Shown in pieces: positions 13,969-18,585 of a stretch of DNA of 18,585 bases; position 1 is the first letter of the stretch; each line of letters opens with the position of its first letter. The stretch is taken from positions 1 through 18,585 of the forward strand of contig CAKQPE010000029.1 in the NCBI GenBank assembly GCA_934256695.1, written 5' to 3'. Position numbers and translations under genes: made by a program. A model generated the notes under the pieces. That model made no database searches, was not told where the DNA came from, and saw only the letters and a program-made list of their open reading frames with translations. The stretch is from an uncultured Eubacteriales bacterium (lineage in GTDB: Bacteria > Bacillota > Clostridia > Lachnospirales > Anaerotignaceae).

Positions 13969-14448
13969 GTGGCAGAAGAAAAGAAAGTTGTTTTAACATA
14001 CGAAGGTCTTAAACAGAGAGAGCAGGAGCTTGAAGAATTAAAAACTGTAAGACGTAAAGAAGTTGCGGAAAAAATTAAAGAAGCAAGAGGACAGGGAGAC
14101 CTTTCCGAAAATGCCGAATACGATGCTGCAAAGGAAGAACAGGGCGAAATTGAGGCAAGAATTGCCCAGCTCGAAAAAATGCTTAAAAACGCAGAAGTAA
14201 TCGATGATGAGGAATTAAGCTCAGATGTAGTAAGCGTAGGAAGCAAAGTAAGGGTATACGACAAGGAATTTGAAGAAGAAGTTGAATACGTAATTGTAGG
14301 CTCTGCCGAGGCTGACCCTATGAACAACAAAATCTCAAATGAATCTCCTGTAGGCATGGGACTTTTAGGACATAAAATAGGTGACGAAATAAAAATTGAA
14401 ACTCCTGACGGAGAAATCGAATTTACTGTACTTGGAATAAACAAATAA
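13969..14448 (+). CDS. greA: Transcription elongation factor GreA
   Basis: GreA enters the RNA polymerase secondary channel and stimulates cleavage of backtracked RNA. The 159-residue protein has the N-terminal antiparallel coiled coil (about residues 10-75), whose tip includes the catalytic acidic pair in GDLSENAEYDAAKEEQ, and a C-terminal FKBP-like domain with NKISNESPVGMGLLGHKIGDEI. It starts at GTG 13969, nine bases after AAGGAG. lysS begins 12 bases downstream; greA-lysS pairing is common in Firmicutes and both should share the promoter at 13801. Confidence 0.97.
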   Translation: MAEEKKVVLTYEGLKQREQELEELKTVRRKEVAEKIKEARGQGDLSENAEYDAAKEEQGEIEARIAQLEKMLKNAEVIDDEELSSDVVSVGSKVRVYDKEFEEEVEYVIVGSAEADPMNNKISNESPVGMGLLGHKIGDEIKIETPDGEIEFTVLGINK

Positions 14449-14460
14449 GGAGGAATTTAA

Positions 14461-16416
14461 GTGGCTCAGAACACAAATGAAAATGCTGAAAATACACAGG
14501 TTAGCCAGGAAGAACTCAGCGAACTTTTAAAAGTAAGACGTGAAAAACTTGAAAAACTTCAGTCAGAAGGCAAAGATCCTTTCCGGATTGTAAAATATCC
14601 TGTAGACACACATTCAAACGATATTTTAAATGACTACGAAAACTACGAAGAAAAGAACGTATGCATAGCAGGTCGTTTAATGTCAAAACGTGTTATGGGT
14701 AAGGCAAGTTTCTGCAATATTCAGGACAGAAACGGACGTATCCAGTGCTATGTTTCCAAAAACGATATTGGTGACGAAAGCTATGCCGATTTCAAAAAAT
14801 ACGACATCGGTGATATTATAGGTATAAAAGGCTTTGTATTTAAGACAAAAACAGGTGAAATTTCAGTTCATGCAAAAGAACTTGTTCTTCTTTCAAAGAG
14901 TCTTCAGATTCTTCCGGAAAAATTCCACGGTCTTAAAGATCAGGAATTAAGATACCGTCAGAGATATGTTGACCTTATTGTAAACCCTGAGATCAAAGAA
15001 GTATTTATAAAGAGAAGTGCGGTTATTAAGGCAATAAGAGAAGTTCTTGACGAAAAGGGCTTCCTTGAGGTTGAAACACCTACACTCCAGACAATACCGG
15101 GCGGTGCTTCTGCACGTCCTTTCATTACACACCACAATGCTCTTGACATTGACTTATACTGCCGTATAGCTCTTGAGCTTCCGTTAAAGAGACTTATTGT
15201 AGGCGGACTTGAAAGAGTTTACGAAATAGGCCGTGTATACAGAAACGAAGGTATGGATATAAGACATAACCCAGAGTTTACTCTTATGGAACTTTATCAG
15301 GCTTATACAGACTACCACGGCATGATGGATATTACAGAGGAGCTTTTCAGACGAGTATGTGAAGAAGTAAACGGCACAACTCAGATAAGCTACGGCGGAT
15401 ATGACCTTGACCTTGGCAAGCCTTTTGCAAGAAAGACTATGGTAGAAGCCGTTAAGGAATTTTCCGGTGTAGACTTTAACGAAATAAAGGATACGGAAGA
15501 AGCAAGAAAGGTTGCAAAGGAAAAAGGCATTGCTTACGAAGAAAGACACGCAAAAGGTGATATTCTTAACCTTTTCTTTGAAGAATTTGTTGAAGGAAAC
15601 CTTATCCAGCCTACATTCATAATGGATTACCCTGTTGAAATTTCTCCGCTTACAAAGAGAAAACCTGAACTTCCTGAATATACAGAAAGATTTGAGCTTT
15701 TCATTGTAGGCCGTGAGTACGGAAATGCTTATTCAGAGCTTAATGACCCAATCGACCAGAGAGCACGTTTTGAACATCAGGCAAAAATGCGTGAAATGGG
15801 TGATGACGAAGCCAACCTTATTGATGAGGACTTTATGACAGCACTTGAATACGGTATGCCTCCTACAGGCGGACTTGGTATTGGTATCGACCGTATGGCA
15901 ATGCTTATGACAGGTGCTGTATCAATACGTGATATAATCCTTTTCCCTACTATGAGACCTCTTAATGAGTCAAAGAAGGACAGTGAAGCGGCTGCAAAGG
16001 CTTATGAAACACCTAAGACAGAAGCAAAAGAAGAAAAAATTGATTTTTCCAATGTAAAAATTGAGCCGATATTTGAGGAAATGGTTGATTTTGATACATT
16101 TGCAAAATCTGATTTCCGTGCAGTTAAGGTTTTGGCATGTGAAGCAGTTCCGAAATCCAAAAAGCTTCTTAAATTTACATTAGATGACGGTGAACGCAAA
16201 GACCGTGTAATTTTAAGCGGTATCCACGAATATTATGAGCCGGAAGAATTGGTTGGCAAGACAGCAATCGCTATCGTGAACCTGCCACCGAGAAAGATGA
16301 TGGGCATTGCATCTGAGGGTATGCTTATTTCAGCAGTACATGAGGAAGATGGCCATGAAGGACTGAACCTTCTGATGGTAAATGACAGAATTCCGGCAGG
16401 TGCTAAGCTTTATTAA
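14461..16416 (+). CDS. lysS: Lysyl-tRNA synthetase (class II) with C-terminal tRNA-binding domain
   Basis: The first 505 residues or so are an ordinary class II LysRS: an OB-fold anticodon-binding domain (about 60-160), motif 1 region FLEVETPTLQTIPGGASARP, motif 2 starting RVYRNEG at 258, and motif 3 GGLGIGIDR at 470-478. After a charged linker (about 506-533) comes an extra domain (about 534-651) of the MetRS C-terminal/Trbp111/CsaA OB-fold type: DFDTFAKSDFRAVKVLACE, KLLKFTLDDG, LPPRKMMGIASEGMLISAV. This domain binds the tRNA elbow and usually belongs to MetRS. The 651-residue length, versus about 500 for most LysRS, shows the fusion. It starts at GTG 14461 after AAGGAGG. The last 170 bases use more ATC, GTG and CTG than the body of the gene. 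Confidence 0.96.
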   Translation: MAQNTNENAENTQVSQEELSELLKVRREKLEKLQSEGKDPFRIVKYPVDTHSNDILNDYENYEEKNVCIAGRLMSKRVMGKASFCNIQDRNGRIQCYVSKNDIGDESYADFKKYDIGDIIGIKGFVFKTKTGEISVHAKELVLLSKSLQILPEKFHGLKDQELRYRQRYVDLIVNPEIKEVFIKRSAVIKAIREVLDEKGFLEVETPTLQTIPGGASARPFITHHNALDIDLYCRIALELPLKRLIVGGLERVYEIGRVYRNEGMDIRHNPEFTLMELYQAYTDYHGMMDITEELFRRVCEEVNGTTQISYGGYDLDLGKPFARKTMVEAVKEFSGVDFNEIKDTEEARKVAKEKGIAYEERHAKGDILNLFFEEFVEGNLIQPTFIMDYPVEISPLTKRKPELPEYTERFELFIVGREYGNAYSELNDPIDQRARFEHQAKMREMGDDEANLIDEDFMTALEYGMPPTGGLGIGIDRMAMLMTGAVSIRDIILFPTMRPLNESKKDSEAAAKAYETPKTEAKEEKIDFSNVKIEPIFEEMVDFDTFAKSDFRAVKVLACEAVPKSKKLLKFTLDDGERKDRVILSGIHEYYEPEELVGKTAIAIVNLPPRKMMGIASEGMLISAVHEEDGHEGLNLLMVNDRIPAGAKLY

Positions 16417-16425
16417 TTAAATAAA

Positions 16426-16465
16426 AATTATCAAATGGGCAGTTCTGGAGGAGGATTGCCCATTT
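16426..16465 (+). repeat. Hairpin direct repeat, left copy (also likely lysS terminator)
   Basis: AATTATCAAATGGGCAGTTC (16426-16445), seven variable bases, then GGATTGCCCATTT (16453-16465). It folds into a stem AAATGGGCA/TGCCCATTT, extendable to 14 pairs (two G-T wobbles) around a GGAGG loop. It starts 9 bases after the lysS stop. The same two blocks recur at 18067-18105 on the far side of the restriction-modification genes. The loop also holds GGAGGAGG, which looks like a Shine-Dalgarno. Confidence 0.8.
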
Positions 16466-16513
16466 TTGAAAAAATACATAAAATATTTAGTCTATATTAA
16501 TGAGGAAATAAAA

Positions 16514-17329
16514 ATGGATAAACGTAAACAAAATGAAATTGAGATTGTTGTAGATATGGCAATTTCTTCTTTTGCAGAAGGCTTAATAAGTCGATATACG
16601 AATGAAGTAGATGAAGTAGATGGCGTAATAAATATGAAGAAAAATAATTGTTTTATTGCTGAACTTGGTAAAGAATTTATGTTTTATTCTGCTTTTGTTA
16701 GGTCTTTTGATTCTTCGTTTGGTAATGTTTTGGAAAAAATGGGAAATAATATTGCCAGATTATCTTACGAAGTAAGAAATAATATAGATTCTTTTATATT
16801 GCCAGATCAAAATAATAGAATATCAACAGTAATAGACAATTATGTTGACCATGTAACTTTGCCTAAAGTAGAACATTATTCTTTATATACATCTATATAT
16901 CCACAAAACATAAGCAGTTACAGAAGGACGCATAATACAGATAACTATTTTTATAATTGCGAAAAAAATGAACACTACTTAATTGAATTAAAAGCATCAG
17001 GAGATTTAGATAATAAAAAATCAAGAGCAGAAAAGATAGCTTTGCTTGAGGAATATTTTTTATTGAAAAATAAATTAAGAAATGATGAAACAGCAAAAAT
17101 AAAAATATTTTTTGGAACAGCTTATAATAAGTTTGGAGAAGGAAAAGAATGGAAACAGGAAAGAGTTAAGCAATTCTTTTCTGAAGATGAATTACTTATA
17201 GGTAAGGATTATTGGAATTTTGTTTGTGACGATAAAAATGGTTTTGATGTTATATTTGCACAATATAAAAAGTCTGCTGAAAAAATAAGAGAAGCTTTAA
17301 TTAAAATAAAGGAAATGTATTTTAGATGA
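16514..17329 (+). CDS. Type II restriction endonuclease, probably TdeIII family
   Basis: A 271-residue protein that I match from memory to the TdeIII-type endonucleases (prototype said to cut GGNCC), chiefly by the block HYLIELKASGDLDNKKSRAEK and the C-terminal FFGTAYNKFGEGKEWKQERV...ELLIGKDYWNFVC. A PD-(D/E)XK-like active site is visible as Asp143, then Glu158-Leu-Lys160, preceding the conserved GDLD. I choose ATG 16514, seven bases after GAGGA; an in-frame TTG at 16466 would add 16 residues and could use the GGAGGAGG within the hairpin loop. The stop overlaps the methyltransferase start (ATGA), as expected for a coupled pair. The gene is much more AT-rich than its neighbours and uses TTA and TTG for Leu rather than CTT, which suggests recent transfer. 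The target site is not shown by the sequence. Confidence 0.78.
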   Translation: MDKRKQNEIEIVVDMAISSFAEGLISRYTNEVDEVDGVINMKKNNCFIAELGKEFMFYSAFVRSFDSSFGNVLEKMGNNIARLSYEVRNNIDSFILPDQNNRISTVIDNYVDHVTLPKVEHYSLYTSIYPQNISSYRRTHNTDNYFYNCEKNEHYLIELKASGDLDNKKSRAEKIALLEEYFLLKNKLRNDETAKIKIFFGTAYNKFGEGKEWKQERVKQFFSEDELLIGKDYWNFVCDDKNGFDVIFAQYKKSAEKIREALIKIKEMYFR

Positions 17330-18060
17330 TAGAAATAAATAAAATAAAAGATTATTTATTAATAAATGACGATTGTTTTTCTATACTTAAGGATATACCT
17401 GATGAATCCATAGATTTAATATTGACTGATCCACCTTATAATATTGCAAAATATAGCACTGGAAATATTAAATTTAATTGGAGAAGTGAGATAAATAATG
17501 ATTTGGCTGAATGGGATTTAACAGAATTAAATCCAAAAGATTTGGTTAAAGAATTTAAAAGAATACTTAAACCTAAAGGAAATATTTTTATTTTTTGTTC
17601 ATATAATATTATTGGTGAATACCATAAAGTATTTGATCCTGAATTTGATACATTTCAGTTTATGGTTTGGCATAAAACTAATCCTGTACCCAATTTTAGA
17701 AAAACATCTTTTTTAAATAGTTGTGAGTTAATTGTTAGTTGCTGGAATAAAGGGCATACATGGAATTTTACCAACCAAAGAGATATGCACAATTTTATTG
17801 AAAGCGGCATTTGTATGGGGTCAGAAAGAGTAAAAAATAAGCAAGGAAAAAGTTTGCACCCAACTCAAAAGCCTGTATCAATACTTGAAAAGATAATAAA
17901 AGTAGCATCTAATGAAAACGATATTGTTTTAGATTGTTTTAATGGTGTTGGTAGTACAGGAGTTGCTGCAATTAAAAATGGACGCAGATATTTAGGAATT
18001 GAAATAGATAAAATATATATGGATGCAACAAAACATAGATTAAAAACTATTGATTATTAA
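17326..18060 (+). CDS. DNA adenine-N6 or cytosine-N4 methyltransferase, beta class
   Basis: The partner that protects host DNA from the endonuclease. In the 244-residue protein the catalytic motif IV TDPPYNI (DPPY at 35-38) precedes the AdoMet-binding motif I DCFNGVGSTG (203-212), the order of beta-class amino-methyltransferases; HPTQKP before motif I is motif X. DPPY is more usual for adenine-N6, but N4-cytosine enzymes can have it too. The region between motifs, including HKTNPVPNFRKTSFLNSCELI, would hold target recognition and is short. ATG 17326 overlaps the endonuclease stop by four bases. It shares the low GC of the endonuclease: one 60-base line at the start of this gene (17341-17400) has 11 G/C, against 26 in a lysS line (15301-15360). 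Confidence 0.92.
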   Translation: MIEINKIKDYLLINDDCFSILKDIPDESIDLILTDPPYNIAKYSTGNIKFNWRSEINNDLAEWDLTELNPKDLVKEFKRILKPKGNIFIFCSYNIIGEYHKVFDPEFDTFQFMVWHKTNPVPNFRKTSFLNSCELIVSCWNKGHTWNFTNQRDMHNFIESGICMGSERVKNKQGKSLHPTQKPVSILEKIIKVASNENDIVLDCFNGVGSTGVAAIKNGRRYLGIEIDKIYMDATKHRLKTIDY

Positions 18061-18066
18061 ATAGTT

Positions 18067-18105
18067 AATTATCAAATGGGCAGTTCCAGTTGGGATTGCC
18101 CATTT
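18067..18105 (+). repeat. Hairpin direct repeat, right copy
   Basis: AATTATCAAATGGGCAGTTC (18067-18086), six variable bases, then GGATTGCCCATTT (18093-18105). It matches the copy at 16426 in both blocks. The stem extends to 14 pairs around an AGTT loop; the inner T-A pair of the left copy is C-G here, so pairing is conserved while bases differ. It starts 6 bases after the methyltransferase stop. Confidence 0.8.
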
Positions 18106-18171
18106 CGTAAATATGAGAAATACAAACTGGAATTTGTGTAAAAATCAGTCATAAAAACGAGGTGTGCTGTA

Positions 18172-18507
18172 ATGGAAAAAACAGTAACTGCTTTGGTGCT
18201 TTGCGTTTTATTGCTTGCTGGTTGCGGAAAGAGTGATATTGTTAAAACCTATGAACAATCAGAACAATTCGGAATAGTAAAAACATACTATGAACTGAGT
18301 GATGGAAGATGGGAATGTGAGGGTAAAAAATATAGATTTCGATTTGAATTTTATGGGAGAATGCCAAACGCTGAGAAAGACAGTTATTTTGTCGTTCTTA
18401 CAAACAATATAAAATTAAGCTTTGAAGATGTATCAAAAAGCCTGTACAGCAGTTCATTTGAGGACATTAAAAAAATGGAGGATTCTATTATTGTGAAAAT
18501 GCCATAA
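18172..18507 (+). CDS. Small hypothetical lipoprotein
   Basis: A 111-residue protein with a lipoprotein signal peptide: a short charged start (MEKT), a hydrophobic core, and the lipobox LAGC with the lipidated Cys at position 18. After the cleavage site the mature part has repeated-looking KTYEQSEQFGIVKTYYELSDG and is predicted soluble outside the membrane. I do not recognise a family. ATG 18172 is seven bases after GAGGTG (18159-18164). It comes after the right-hand hairpin copy, so it is probably outside the restriction-modification insertion and was formerly next to lysS, though it could be part of the imported block. No terminator is visible after it. Confidence 0.75.
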   Translation: MEKTVTALVLCVLLLAGCGKSDIVKTYEQSEQFGIVKTYYELSDGRWECEGKKYRFRFEFYGRMPNAEKDSYFVVLTNNIKLSFEDVSKSLYSSSFEDIKKMEDSIIVKMP

Positions 18508-18531
18508 CTGCTTTTTAAGAGGATAAATCTT

Positions 18532-18585
18532 TTGACAAAGGGCTTTTTGTTCAATTTAAATAAAGTGGGGCATTTATGAATTATC
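18532..18585 (+). promoter_or_regulatory. Possible promoter and start of a gene cut by the window edge
   Basis: TTGACA at 18532-18537 is followed after 17-18 bases by a weak -10 (TTTAAA or TTAAAT, 18555-18561), and an ATG at 18576 follows GTGGGG. Only the first codons (Met-Asn-Tyr) are visible, so this is a guess. Confidence 0.25.

Noticed and set aside
14199..14448. Defence-system meaning for the greA-lysS region
   Set aside because: Both are ordinary housekeeping genes in a common order; only the adjoining cassette at 16514-18060 is defensive.
16466..16513. TTG start for the endonuclease at 16466
   Set aside because: Not used for the call because ATG 16514 has better spacing from GAGGA and fits family N-termini; kept as an alternative in the findings.

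Overview
The window comes from a low-GC, endospore-forming anaerobic Firmicute, most likely a clostridium of the Lachnospirales type. The evidence is a full-length spoIIE, strong AGGAGG-type ribosome binding sites, TTG and GTG starts, AT-rich spacers, and a gene order spoIIE-tilS-hpt-ftsH that echoes the spoIIE...tilS-hprT-ftsH order of Bacillus subtilis. No rRNA, tRNA, CRISPR array, transposase or prophage gene is visible. The species cannot be named from the sequence alone.

Layout. A YheO-family regulator (77-748, minus strand) is read away from the rest. A divergent small basic ORF (1074-1256) with a terminator follows. Next is the sporulation phosphatase gene spoIIE (1510-3870), with a candidate promoter whose 21-bp spacer recalls Spo0A-driven promoters. 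Then come tilS (4171-5559), hpt (5552-6085, overlapping tilS), ftsH (6446-8374), a FlK-like hotdog thioesterase (8420-8809) and ornithine carbamoyltransferase (8890-9885). A 628-base gene-free stretch full of palindromic repeats separates these from a compact cluster: birA, a small conserved unknown, dusB and a Rossmann-like unknown (10514-13812). A perfect-consensus promoter overlapping the end of that cluster drives greA-lysS (13969-16416). lysS is a fusion carrying a C-terminal MetRS/Trbp111-like tRNA-binding domain. The window ends with a two-gene restriction-modification cassette (16514-18060) and a small lipoprotein (18172-18507).

How the parts relate. Most genes are housekeeping: tRNA modification (tilS, dusB), tRNA charging (lysS), transcript elongation (greA), purine salvage (hpt), membrane proteolysis (ftsH), biotin attachment (birA). 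The accessory content is of two kinds. First, intergenic repeats: one family has a fixed order of hairpins (H1-H2-linker-H3, sometimes mirrored) whose stem sequences differ between copies while pairing is kept; another is a cluster of CCTTCCC/GGGAAGG-type palindromes. Second, a markedly AT-rich restriction-modification pair that sits between two near-identical copies of one hairpin, which marks it as an insertion after lysS. I consider the modular hairpin family, the hairpin-bounded restriction-modification cassette, the LysRS fusion and the hairpin at the very start of the predicted greA leader the most rewarding things to examine.
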